DNA of 64,000 nucleotides. Source: Parietaria judaica. Lineage: Eukaryota > Streptophyta > Magnoliopsida > Rosales > Urticaceae. Positions 1 through 9,230 of this stretch are shown here, piece after piece (positions within the stretch are counted from its first letter, which is position 1; every line of letters starts with the position of its first letter). The notes under the pieces were generated by a model that was not told the origin of the DNA, searched no databases, and saw nothing but the letters and a program-made list of their open reading frames with translations. The position numbers and the translations under genes were made by a program. The stretch spans positions 6,820,001-6,884,000 of the forward strand of contig OX940865.1 in NCBI GenBank assembly GCA_954871525.1, written 5' to 3'.

Positions 1-466
1 TGATATTCGTGATTTTCGCAGATCCGTGTATTGGGATCCAACACTATATAGGGGTATTTGTAAAAAAAATGCCTTTTTTTTTTCTTATAAATAGAGTGAC
101 AATATTGGCCAAAATTATATATACTCGTATTACAAGCTATATTTGCACGATAAGAACAACTGACAATAATATTATCCGCATGCATTATCGGTCTAAAATT
201 ATTATTTGATTGCACTTTAATTAATGACGAGATCGACCAAATGTTCATGCAATTAATACCCATGATAAAAATTTAGTGGCAAAAATATATAAAGTTCATT
301 GCATTTAACTTTTTGCATTGTCAAATGACACCTCACCAACGTTGCCCCCGTAATAAGCTAGAAAACCTACAATATATACAAACTAGAAATAACATAGAAG
401 TCAAATACACTTAATTGTCAACGCTAGCGGTTTTTGCCATCCAATTTTGAACATGAGTATTAAAGT
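1..466. other. AT-rich intergenic DNA
   Basis: I see no gene. A 22-base phrase around TTGAACATGAGTATTAAAGT sits at the right edge, recurs at about 671-693, and recurs again in weaker form near 733. It is a local direct repeat. One copy supplied the target site of the small hAT element that follows. Confidence 0.5.
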
Positions 467-627
467 CACGGCCGGCGTTGTGCTAAGGCAAGAAAGGCAA
501 TGGCCTTAGGCCCATTTTTTTATAGCATCAAATGGTCCAAAATATGATTTTACGGGTCCAGATGTTAACCTAAACAAGGCTTATGGTTTACTTCGCCTCG
601 GTCCTTCGGTCCACAGTGCCGGCATTA
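467..627. mobile_element. 161-bp hAT-type MITE
   Basis: A GC-richer 161-bp island in AT-rich DNA is flanked by perfect 8-bp duplications ATTAAAGT (459-466 and 628-635), the length expected of hAT elements. The ends are imperfect inverted repeats: CACGGCCGGCGTTGTG on the left against TAATGCCGGCACTGTG read in from the right. It has no coding capacity and must have been moved by a transposase from elsewhere. The internal AAGGCAATGGCCTTAGGCCC stretch resembles subterminal sequence of other plant hAT derivatives; that resemblance is from memory. Confidence 0.75.
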
Positions 628-810
628 ATTAAAGTGCAATAAAAGACAAAGTTGGGCATTTTTGTCAGTTTTTGAACATGAGTATTAAAGTGAAATAATT
701 AAGTTGATAAACTTAAGCATTTCACCATCAAATCTTGAACATGAATATTAAAGTGATTTCAATTTAGATATTTCTTTTTATCTCATTTTCAGAATCAGAA
801 ACTGTTTTTT

Positions 811-1075
811 GCAGATTCGAAGGACAAAAGCTAACAGAGTAAAAAAAAATGGAGTCATATGTAGTCATAATGTGATCAACATATGCTAAAGTGTGCTTGA
901 CATGTATATATGTGTGTAAAGCCAATTGAAGCTCAGCATTTACCTTTCTTTTCACAAGTTCCCCACATGCCAATTATATTCTTTCGCAAACTCTTAACAC
1001 TATATATAACCTTAGCTAGGTCTCCAATTATCAAATCATCAACCTCAAATAGCAAACACTTGATCATAGTATCTC
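811..1075 (+). promoter_or_regulatory. Class A IMA promoter, copy 1
   Basis: This stretch is shared with the promoter of the paralogue at 5810. Both contain GCAGATTCGA, then AGTCATAATGTGATCAACAT continuing to ATG (CATATG E-box at its end), then a TATA box (TATATATAAC at 1001-1010), then TAGCTAGGTCTCCAAT just past the expected start of transcription. The CATATG fits the CANNTG type bound by bHLH proteins. Whether iron-regulated bHLH factors use it is inference. Confidence 0.6.
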
Positions 1076-1125
1076 TTACTATATCTTTCAAATTTCTGTC
1101 TTCATCAAAGCGAATTGTAAGTATA

Positions 1126-1296
1126 ATGGGGATGAATATTGTATTGTTCGTTGAAGGAAATGGGAAGGAAGATATGTACGGTGATCAGATATATTCACGT
1201 AATGAATATTTCCGTATCACGGAAGTAGTCATGGAAGGAGACGATGATGATTCCGACGATGACGATACAGTCTATGATTATGCTCCAGCTGCTTGA
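1126..1296 (+). CDS. IMA-like: IRON MAN (IMA/FEP) peptide, class A copy 1
   Basis: This is a 56-aa peptide starting MGMNIVLFVEGNGKEDMY and ending GDDDDSDDDDTVYDYAPAA. The end fits the IMA consensus of an acidic run, a short spacer, then D-x-A-P-A-A. In the family this C-terminus binds BTS/BTSL E3 ligases and prevents turnover of bHLH IVc activators of iron uptake. The frame is open upstream to 910. I chose the ATG at 1126 because the TATA box at 1001 puts the transcript start near 1035, and because the paralogue at 5810 begins at the equivalent codon. No signal peptide is visible, as expected for a cytosolic or phloem-mobile peptide. The 3' sequence at about 1342-1369 (CTATAAGGTTTATGATATGC) is conserved at 6020-6047. 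Confidence 0.92.
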   Translation: MGMNIVLFVEGNGKEDMYGDQIYSRNEYFRITEVVMEGDDDDSDDDDTVYDYAPAA

Positions 1297-2291
1297 TCAG
1301 AGAATGCTTAAGGAAAAAAAAAATTGAACCCTAGCTGAACCTATAAGGTTTATGATATGCTTAAGTTTGTTTTTTCTTCTAGTGTAAGAGTCCAACAAAT
1401 AAATCTATTCTTCCAGTACACTATGCTCAATGCTGTAATTGTTACTTCTTGATATTATAAAGTTTAGCCATGCATAATTATATGTCAATTTGAGACACCA
1501 AATCTATACTATAAAAGGTAGATTATAAGTATATACAGTATCATAAAGAGATTGAAATAATTTAAAATAACAGTACTATGATGATGGTTTGGAAACAAAA
1601 TAAATATGTTAAAGTATGTTTTGTTCATTTCTTAGACTAAATTGCACCCTTATAATATGGGTTATATATATAATGATCACTAAAATAATTATTACTTATG
1701 ATCAACCACCAAATCAACCTAGAAAGAAATTAGCTCTAAAAGATTTTGAAGAGATATTAAGAAATACTTGCACATATATTATCACTGTAGACTTCAAGAT
1801 TTATCAATACGTTGAGAGATGAGACTCTTATAAAATCTTATATTCTTGTCGTATTTGATCTATTTTTTTTTTAAATTTAGGATTACTAATTATAAAGTGT
1901 TAATGATTAATAGCGGCATAAATATCTAATATATCATATGCATACATCTTTGTACGGGTAAAATTTCAATGTCCACTATTTTATTACTCTCTAGTCTAAA
2001 ATTCCGTTTACTTCATAAATGAATGTAATAAAATTTTAAATGTACCGTTAATTCTTAAGTTACTTTAAAAAATATTAAATATGAAAAATTTGACCAGTAA
2101 AATTTATGCCATTATAAAATAATGAAAAAAACATTGAATACTTATCCTTTTAGAAACGCATTATGTGTGATATTTTGTTATATACTGACAATGCTCATAA
2201 TTCGTGAAAATATTTAATAATTACAAGTGATATAATACTGTCTTCTGGCTTCAACCTTCGGGTGTCAATGGACAATATGCTTATTGGGATT
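1297..2291. other. Intergenic DNA after IMA A1
   Basis: The first 150 bp is 3' sequence conserved with the copy at 5810. The rest is very AT-rich, with only short chance ORFs. I see no element ends or gene fragments. Confidence 0.5.
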
Positions 2292-2792
2292 GTTACAACC
2301 AAGGTTCGACTTTTCCACGATTATCTTCGATAATCTTCGATTATCCGTCTTGTCGGTAGTTATCGGTAAGACGGCCATGCCAATACTTTTTCATGATTTT
2401 TGCCAAAAATTGGCAAATATCTTAAAAAATAACAAAAATATGTATTTTTTAAGAAATTTTGCACTTTTCGATGATTTTATTTACATATGTGAGAGTGAGA
2501 CTATATTTTATTTACCTATGTTTAAATATGAAAAGATTTTATTTTTGGCATTTTTGATGTTTTATCAACATTATAAACTTACTAAATATATTCTTAAAGA
2601 TATTTTAGTGATTTTTCATCGATAATCCTCGATAAGTGTCGATAATCCGTCGATAATCATCGAAAAGATCGGTAATCGGTAAGCTACAGTATTATTAGTT
2701 TTCCGTCGATAATCCGGTAAGTTATCGATTAATCCGTCGATAACGGCAAGCGATTTATCGGCAAGTTCGGTAAGTTGATCCTTGGTTACAAC
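2292..2792. mobile_element. About 500-bp MITE-like element with GATAATCCG subrepeats
   Basis: The two ends are inverted copies: GTTACAACCAAGGTTCGACTT on the left is matched by GTTGTAACCAAGGATCAACTT read inward from 2792. Inside, both arms carry many short, partly inverted copies of TCGATAATCCG and CGGTAAG. The centre is plain AT-rich DNA. Subterminal repeats of this kind are typical of transposase binding sites in class II elements. I could not settle a target-site duplication, so the superfamily is open. Confidence 0.55.
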
Positions 2793-3773
2793 TACATAAA
2801 AAGCTAGCAGAACACGACAAATTAGAGCGTAAAAAGCAAACACAGAAACGAAAAGTCTACTCAAAATAGCAAACAAAGAGAATATTTGAGAAAAAGAGAG
2901 AGGGAACCAACTGGGCCTATATATTTATTTTTGAGAATATACAGAATGTAATAAAAATATTATATAGTTTGAAGAAAGTAGTAAGAACAAGAATTAGATT
3001 CAAGAATAACAAAAAAGTAAATTTGGCATGTTTTAATAACATTGATTCTATAAGCGAGGGCCAATATTATTTTTCATTCTTCAATATTAGTCATATATAT
3101 ATATATTCATTTTGGATTGTTCGGTTAGTTGTGAACTTATAAGTGTTAATAGCGGTGAAACTATCAAATGTTTGATATAAGTAGCGAAGCAAGTTCTTAA
3201 TTTTTTTTCTCCAAAGAAAGTTCTCAGTATTATCATATATTAGTGGGGAAAGTTCCTAATTATTTTTATGGTGTAAGTTCTCAGTGTATCATATAAAACC
3301 ATTGAAAGTACCTTTTTTTTTGCGGTAAAATTTTCCCATGCCATTATTTTTGTTCTCCCTGTTAAATTTTATCCATACTGTTTACAAAAAACGTTGAAAT
3401 CGGCATAAATAGTTAGTGTTTTTAATTTTTAATTGATATCCAAATTATAAACACCAAGTACTTATGCCGATTTTGAAAATCTTTTGTTAGAAATATAATT
3501 TGAGTTTAACAATCCTCGTAGGTTTTATATATTCTTAATAGCTTGCTAAAGAGAGTTGATGTTGAGAAGAGTTTGGAGTCCCATGATATCGTGTGATCTC
3601 CAAGATATTATCAAAGACATAATTAACTACTATTCATTATTCACCACGTCAACGTGACATTAATTATTACCTTACAAGGCTAAATAAATGGGACATTAAT
3701 TATCACATACGGTATATAAAATTCCCTTAGATTACAAGAATGACGTAGTACTCTTTTAACAAACGACCCTCTT
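2793..3773. other. AT-rich intergenic DNA before the class B pseudogene
   Basis: I see no gene. The stretch holds AT-rich simple sequence and imperfect direct repeats of an AAGTTCYYAATT-like phrase near 3190-3300. It is the convergent interval between the A1 and B1 IMA copies, where the two 3' ends face each other. Confidence 0.45.
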
Positions 3774-3993
3774 TCATGCAGCGGGCGCGTAATCGAAACC
3801 ACCGTCGTTATCGTCATCATCGTCGTCATCTCCTTCTCTGCGCCAAGTTGTGTAAACATTCTCAGCGCCAAGTTGGGTAAACATTCTCAATCCAAAAACC
3901 GCTATTATCGCAAAAATCTCTCTCAGCTACAACATTATTCTTCTCGCCCCACAACAACATTGTTACAACGTTTTTCTCAACAATCGAAGGCAT
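3774..3993 (-). pseudogene. IRON MAN peptide, class B copy 1, frameshifted by a 25-bp tandem duplication
   Basis: Reading from 3993, the frame opens MPSIVEKNVVTM and runs parallel to the intact paralogue at 8715 (MSSFVEKNVVTM). It reaches ENVYPTWR and then a TGA. The cause is visible: a 25-bp unit beginning GAGAATGTTTAC is present twice in tandem (within about 3842-3892). As 25 is not a multiple of three, the second unit falls out of frame. Past the duplication the correct frame resumes and still encodes WRREGDDDDDDNDGGFDYAPAA (22 residues, shown in parts: WRREG, DDDDDDN, DGGFDYAPAA) up to a TGA at 3774-3776. All else is intact, so the lesion looks recent. Re-initiation at the ATG inside the second repeat could in principle still give a short product with the functional C-terminus. 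Confidence 0.85.
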
Positions 3994-4088
3994 TATGGTT
4001 GAAGAATGAGAGATGTTTCGAAGTGAGCGTTGTGGTTTGGTTGTAAAGGAATGATAGGTTTGAGTTGGGTAGATATAGAGATTTGAGA

Positions 4089-4205
4089 GGGAATACTTTT
4101 AGGGTTTGAGTTTGACGCACGAGCGAGAGCATGGAGACATGCATGAGGCCGAATGTGTTATACGCGACGCAAAGAGTGAGCATTTTGAGTGGGACACAAG
4201 CTATA
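4089..4205 (-). promoter_or_regulatory. Class B IMA promoter, copy 1
   Basis: This lies upstream (to the right) of the minus-strand IMA pseudogene. It is strongly similar to 8834-8949, upstream of the intact class B gene. Shared phrases include GGAGACATGCA, TATACGCGACGC, AAGAGTG and GACACAAGCTATA. Conservation of a block this far outside the coding frame suggests regulatory use, or only recent duplication. A TATA-like CTATATCT lies on the minus strand near 4070. Confidence 0.55.
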
Positions 4206-5562
4206 CTATACATACATTGTTTGTGTTTGTGGCCATGAAATGTTGCGATCAAGCATATTTATATGGCCATCACTTTATTATAAAGAGGGCAAGACTGAAA
4301 AATCTGAGGTTTTCGGGTCGACCTTTGGGTGTATTGTTGAGTCGCATTGGTTTGGCAGAGCAAACCAATCTAGGGTTTTAGTTAATTATAACTTATATAG
4401 TTTGATACGGATAATATATATATATATATATCTTTGTATTTGCTGGAATAAATTGGAAGAAACATCCTATATTTGTGAATATTAAGCTTTGACTTTTATG
4501 CTAGCATCTAGTACTTTCTATGCAAGTTTAATCACCGAAATAATTCTGACTTGGCTAGCAAGTCTGTATGTCTTGGCCACTAAGTTAGTCAGGGCATTAT
4601 GGTAATTTTCAAGTAAATCTCTTCTATATAAAGGCTACATATGTAGCTTGGAAAAATAACTCCCATTTTGCAATCCAAAGAATATAAGTCTAGTTTCTCC
4701 ATACCTTCTCTTTTTCAATACTGCACGATCAATATAAATTCATATACAATCATATAGTGCTAGTGGTTTTATTGGTGAATGTGTTGAGTGTGATCTCAGT
4801 GAGAAGTTTGGGCATCGTTGTTGTCGTTTATTCCATTGAGCGATAGTGTTTCAGTGTAGTGGTCATTTTTCTGGACCAACAATATTGACATAACTCTAAA
4901 ACCTAGAAAAATTCGTTATATAGCCAGTCATTTCATATTATATTTATATATATATACACACACACACGTACACACAGCACAGGAACATCTCACTTCAATC
5001 AACGAATTGTATTAATAAATGTTCACATATCATATACTAGAGACTTATACTGTACTATAATGCAGACAATTATATTGAAGATTCTCTTAAATTTATATAT
5101 TGCATATTGACACAGAGTACGAGACTTCATTGTTCACGTACTTTATATGTCGATTAAATCCGTCGTTATTAATTGTTTTTAATAAGTAAAACAAAAAATC
5201 AACTCTTTTGAGTGACAAATGATAATATACACCCTTAGAGAATATATATTTATATATATATTTATATTGTAAGAACAATATTGTTTGTTCTTTTGTGTTT
5301 TGTCATTATGTGCTGTATAAACAAGTTGTTTCCAGACAACAGAAGGATCAACAAGTTACTGAAGATTTGCGCTTTTATTGAAGAGATATGTTTTTTTATT
5401 GAAGAGATATGTTATTGGATTCAAAGGTCTTGTTATATTACTTATTGATATACTTGTTTAGACATTTTTTCCAATATTGTGAGTATCCGATCTCATATAT
5501 TGTAATTGCTTTAAGATATCCCACTCCAACACAACGACACAAGTAGTGGTCGCTTTCCCATG
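4206..5562. other. Intergenic DNA, right part of duplicated block 1
   Basis: No gene. Stretches 4314-4409 and about 4990-5110 match 9043-9130 and 9230-9330, so they belong to the duplicated A/B block. Between them, about 4500-4890 looks like a decayed solo LTR: a TATA-like CTATATAAAGG, then a leader-like stretch, ending TTCTGGACCAACA. I could not fix its ends. A TA/CA microsatellite lies at about 4940-4975. Confidence 0.45.
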
Positions 5563-5785
5563 GCAGATTCGAAAGACAAAACAAATTCGGAGTCAAAAGC
5601 TAAAATAATAGTCAGAATGGAGTCATAATGTGATCAACATATGGTAGATTGTGTTTGACACGTACAGATCTGTGTATAGCCTACTGAATCTCTACATATA
5701 TAAACCATATAGCTAGGTCTCCAATGATCAAATAACCCCAATAATAATAACAATCAAACACTTGATCGATCATAGTCTCTTTGCT
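5563..5785 (+). promoter_or_regulatory. Class A IMA promoter, copy 2
   Basis: This is the counterpart of 811-1075, with the same ordered phrases: GCAGATTCGA, AGTCATAATGTGATCAACAT, the CATATG E-box, a TGTGTATAGCC-like block, TATATAA at 5697-5703, and AGCTAGGTCTCCAAT near the transcript start. Spacing to the ATG is close to that in copy 1. Confidence 0.6.
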
Positions 5786-5809
5786 TTAGCGTGAATTGGA
5801 AGTGTTATT

Positions 5810-5974
5810 ATGGCGATGAATACTGCACTCGTTATTGAAGGAAATAGGAAGGAAGATATGTATGATGATCAGAGGTATTCGGGTAATGAATATTATTTTT
5901 GTATCACTGCTTCGATGGAAGGCGATGGCGACGATTCCGATGATGATGATTCAGACTATGCTCCAGCAGCTTGA
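5810..5974 (+). CDS. IMA-like: IRON MAN (IMA/FEP) peptide, class A copy 2
   Basis: This is a 54-aa peptide starting MAMNTALVIEGNRKEDMY and ending GDGDDSDDDDSDYAPAA. It is a clear paralogue of the copy at 1126, with EGN-KEDMY, the NEYY/NEYF pair and the acidic tail all aligned. The acidic run is interrupted once (GDGDD), and the DYAPAA end is perfect. The expected role is an intracellular iron-deficiency signal acting through BTS/BTSL ligases. The ORF is short and lies in a different frame from the longer chance ORF overlapping it. The 3' sequence at 6020-6047 is conserved with copy 1. The first residue is supported by the TATA box at 5697 and by alignment with copy 1. Confidence 0.92.
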   Translation: MAMNTALVIEGNRKEDMYDDQRYSGNEYYFCITASMEGDGDDSDDDDSDYAPAA

Positions 5975-6309
5975 AGAGAATATTTTCGATCAATTTTTTT
6001 TTTTTAAACCCTTGCAACATATAAGGTTTATGATATGCTAAAGTTTATATTTTTTTAGTGCATAAGTCTATTAATATGCTGTAATTGTTCCTTCTAGATA
6101 TTATTACAAAGTCTATATGCTATTACATAGATATATTTTTTATTATGTGTACGTTTAAATAGCCTTTACTTACACATCTTAATTATTAAAATTTACAAGA
6201 ATTGATGTCCGAGCTAAAGCTAATATTATTTTAGTACATTTTGCTCACGAACTTGTTCATCTGTGTGTTAGTTGTACAAATTTTAATCACATGATGGATG
6301 CGCATCTCA

Positions 6310-6344
<35 letters not shown>

Positions 6345-6673
6345 TACAGACACAAATAATTAGTAATTTGATCGACACTCACGTATAAATTTATCCATTC
6401 ACATGAAAAACACTTTCCAGCTTCCGAAAAATGTCTTAATTATAACATGCATTAATTTAACTAAGCAACCTTTCATATTTGGTAAAACATTAAGCTCATT
6501 TTTATAATATATATTTGTGAAACCCTATACATAATACGGTATTACATCCTTAAACTTTTTCATAAGTAATAAATATATATTAAGAACATCTATAAACGGT
6601 TATACTCTCATATCATATTCGCTAAAATTTATCTATGTACTATTATTTTTATCATCTATTATTATAAAAATAC
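5975..6673. other. Intergenic DNA after IMA A2
   Basis: The 3' sequence of the A2 gene runs to about 6110. After that the stretch is AT-rich with a TA/CA microsatellite at about 6311-6347. I see no gene or element. Confidence 0.5.
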
Positions 6674-7174
6674 CTAGAATTCACCTCTAGAAACTGTTCC
6701 CTTAAATACATAAAGGAAATCTCCATCTTCAACGCCATGCCACCTCAAGCTACGCCCGGTTCTCATGATTCTCTGGTTGTGAATAAACAAGTATTCATCG
6801 AAAGGTAACACTTTTCTGCTCAGAAGTAAATGCATGAGGTCGCCGACAGTGCTTGAATCGCTCACCTGCACAGGAATCCTTGCCGCACCGAGCAAACATG
6901 ATGATGTCTGCACCACAATGCTCAAACGGCGCATGTCGTCGTGTCGCTCAAACGGAGTCGTCACTGTGAGGTCGATCTTGGTGCCTTCAGTGACGATCGG
7001 GTAATCTTCCATATCGAGCTCGTCGAGCAATTCCCATTCGGACACCCAAAGAGTCTGGGAAGCAGTGGGAATCCCGAGTTGGTGTTCGATCTTCCTTTTG
7101 ATTTCAATGATAGGTTCTTGTTCCGCAACTTCTATGCTGAATTCTTGCTGTAAAACGCGGATTATGACCTTCAT
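6674..7174 (-). CDS. Tandem ubiquitin-like domain protein
   Basis: This is a single-exon, 166-aa protein with two ubiquitin-like folds in a row. The first, residues 1-71, begins MKVIIRVLQQEFSIEV and includes the helix IIEIKRKIEHQLGIP and the strand TKIDLTV. The second, about residues 83-156, includes LSIVVQTS, STVGDLMHLLLSRKVLP, YLFIHNQRIMRTGRSLRWHG and VEDGDFLYVFKG. Neither domain ends in the GG needed for conjugation, so it is probably a non-conjugated binder or adaptor of the plant ubiquitin-like superfamily. I cannot assign a partner. It lies inside duplicated block 2, between IMA A2 and B2, and is absent from block 1. A (CT)n tract lies just upstream in its 5' region. Confidence 0.8.
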   Translation of the reverse strand: MKVIIRVLQQEFSIEVAEQEPIIEIKRKIEHQLGIPTASQTLWVSEWELLDELDMEDYPIVTEGTKIDLTVTTPFERHDDMRRLSIVVQTSSCLLGAARIPVQVSDSSTVGDLMHLLLSRKVLPFDEYLFIHNQRIMRTGRSLRWHGVEDGDFLYVFKGTVSRGEF

Positions 7175-7224
7175 TACTTTTCTGATCGATTCTGCCTTTA
7201 CTTCTTGTCTTTAAGTATGTTCAT

Positions 7225-7226
<2 letters not shown>

Positions 7227-7258
<32 letters not shown>
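7227..7258. repeat. (AG)n microsatellite
   Basis: Sixteen AG dinucleotides without interruption. Read on the minus strand this is a CT tract about 50 bp upstream of the ubiquitin-like ORF, where it may lie in the 5' leader or core promoter. Such tracts are common in plant 5' regions and are length-polymorphic. Confidence 0.9.
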
Positions 7259-7261
<3 letters not shown>

Positions 7262-8523
7262 TGGGAAACAAATGAGTTATAGCCAGCTTTTTGTTGAAGC
7301 ATTTTCGAGCTAGAAAATGCATGAGCACAGTACAACGCTCAACATAAATATTATATAGTTTATTTGTTTTATTTAGAGGATTTTCGTGGCATAAGTATAC
7401 ATACAAAACTCTATCGAGATTTAATTTGACCCATGTCTAATTAACTTTTGATACACAAGAGACATGTTTATATTTACGCTTATAAATTCCGAAAAAAATA
7501 AAATTATTCGACTCTTTTTGTTAAACTTGAAATGTACGCGTGTCTATAATTTCACAGACGTAACTTTGACATAAATGAAAATGGACCTCGACCTTTTTTC
7601 GTGGCATTATTGGACACTTTTGCTATAAAAAAGAGATTAAAATTTACTGCGACACTTGGTATTATTGGGTATACTTTCATTTATATCCCCTATAGTTAGG
7701 GAAGGTGCGACCCGATGCCTTTATCCATGTGGCAAGGAAGGGTCGAAACAAGGTTATCCTCTATCATCTCCGGCTCTCCTCCACATATCCTCTTGGTCAA
7801 AGGTCTCGTTTGACTTTAGACCCGGTGAATTGGGACCCCCACAATAATAAAACTTAATAAAATAAAGTTGCTATGCAAATGCTACATAAAAGTAAAGATT
7901 AAAGTTCGCAGTCGTAAAGGGTCTCAAATGAGCCACTTATTCATAGGTACCCTAATTTCATCTATAAAAATCAAAATACTTAAATTGAGTTTAAGTGTAG
8001 AGTTTGTGCTTTTCATCGCTTATTTTTTGTCACTCTCAATAGTTTATACTCTCAATAGTTTATACTGACGTAAAATATATTAAATGAAATATATCAAATG
8101 AGAGTCCAATGACACGTAAATTACTATAATCTAACGGGGAAAACATATAAATCATAAGCCTTACACTCTCATAGGATTGTCGATTAGGATACTCAACCTT
8201 TAAAATGGCACTTAAATAAAGTGATCGGTAATTTTGGTTAAGTTTAAATTCTTTTGTTGCTATTATCTCTAATTCTTATAGTTCTCGTGATAAATTAGTT
8301 TTGTTTTTGTTTTTGTTTTTTTTGAAGAACGTGATAAATTAGTTTGCAAGGCTAAAAAAAATGGGAAACTCTGATATTGAAATTATAATTAGGTATAAAT
8401 TTCATAGGATTACACAAGTACGTAATCCCGTTAAAACTTGCCTAATAATAGCCAAATACAAAAATATTATTACTATAATAAGCAAACATAGATACTAAAA
8501 TACCAAAAGTACTACAAGTAAGG
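7259..8523. other. Intergenic DNA between the ubiquitin-like gene and IMA B2
   Basis: Mostly AT-rich. A GC-richer island at about 7680-7850 (AAGGTGCGACCCGATGCC and what follows) stands out in composition. It could be a SINE or LTR fragment, but I cannot find its ends. No gene is supported. Confidence 0.45.
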
Positions 8524-8715
8524 TTATGCAGCGGGAGCGTAATCAAAACCACCGTCTTTATCATCATCGTCGTCGTCTCCTTCTATGCGCGGAATCCGGT
8601 TCACATTTTCGATTACGAAATTATCATAATTATCGCTGAAACCTCTCTCGGCTCCGCCGCTCTTCTTTCCCCAAAACGCCATTGTTACAACATTTTTCTC
8701 AACAAATGAAGACAT
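8524..8715 (-). CDS. IMA-like: IRON MAN (IMA/FEP) peptide, class B copy 2 (intact)
   Basis: This 63-aa peptide begins MSSFVEKNVVTMAFWGKKSG and ends GDDDDDDKDGGFDYAPAA. It has the IMA hallmark: glycine, an acidic run, a spacer, then FDYAPAA. The frame is open to an ATG at 8847, but that ATG lies upstream of the TATA box on this strand (GCTATATATACCC, about 8818-8830). The ATG at 8715 is therefore the start, and it aligns with the start of the broken paralogue at 3993. The gene faces the class A gene at 5810, with the ubiquitin-like gene between them. The likely role matches the other copies: stabilising iron-response bHLH factors by occupying BTS/BTSL. Confidence 0.92.
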   Translation of the reverse strand: MSSFVEKNVVTMAFWGKKSGGAERGFSDNYDNFVIENVNRIPRIEGDDDDDDKDGGFDYAPAA

Positions 8716-8833
8716 GGCTAATGAGTGGGTGAGATTTTTAAGGAAACGACTATAGTAATTATTATAAAGGTGTATGTGTTGTGATTTGGTTGTGAAGAAA
8801 TTATATGCGTTTGAATTGGGTATATATAGCGTC

Positions 8834-8949
8834 TGGAAAGAACACATTAGGGTTGAATTCGAGACGCAAGCGAAAGTGTGGAGACATGCACGAGGAACGT
8901 GCTATACGCGACGCCAAGAGTGCGTTTATTGAGTTAGACACAAGCTATA
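8834..8949 (-). promoter_or_regulatory. Class B IMA promoter, copy 2
   Basis: This is the conserved block matching 4089-4205, with the phrases GAGACATGCACGAGG, CTATACGCGACGCCAAGAGTG and GACACAAGCTATA. It lies immediately upstream of the TATA box at about 8818-8830. The GGAGACATGCA phrase and the CGCG core are the best-conserved parts. Confidence 0.55.
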
Positions 8950-9193
8950 TAGACATGCTTGTGAATGTTGTTGAGTATATATTTCACTACTTTAGTGTCG
9001 ACATAAAGATCAGGACATGAGGAGAAAGAATAAATATATTGGGTCGATCGACCTTTGGGTGAGTGGTTGAGTCGCATTAGTTTTGAAAGAGCAGCTTAAA
9101 AAGCTAGGGTTTTGGTCAATATAGTTTGATACGTAAACAAAAAATAAAATAAAAAATGATACCTTGGGATAAAGTGCCAAGCAACTTTTATAC

Positions 9194-9230
<37 letters not shown>

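Noticed and set aside
910..1125. N-terminal extension of the class A IMA ORF back to the ATG at 910
   Set aside because: A TATA box at 1001-1010 lies inside the extension and the paralogue at 5810 has no such extension. The start at 1126 is conserved.
3680..3871. 63-aa minus-strand ORF overlapping the class B pseudogene
   Set aside because: It is the wrong frame of the acidic stretch (MTTMMTITT) and has no homology to the family.
7656..7847. 63-aa ORF in the GC-rich island left of IMA B2
   Set aside because: No recognisable domain, no conserved neighbours, and the composition suggests a repeat fragment.
8716..8847. Upstream start of the class B IMA ORF at 8847
   Set aside because: The ATG lies upstream of the TATA box near 8818-8830 on this strand, and the paralogue supports the start at 8715.
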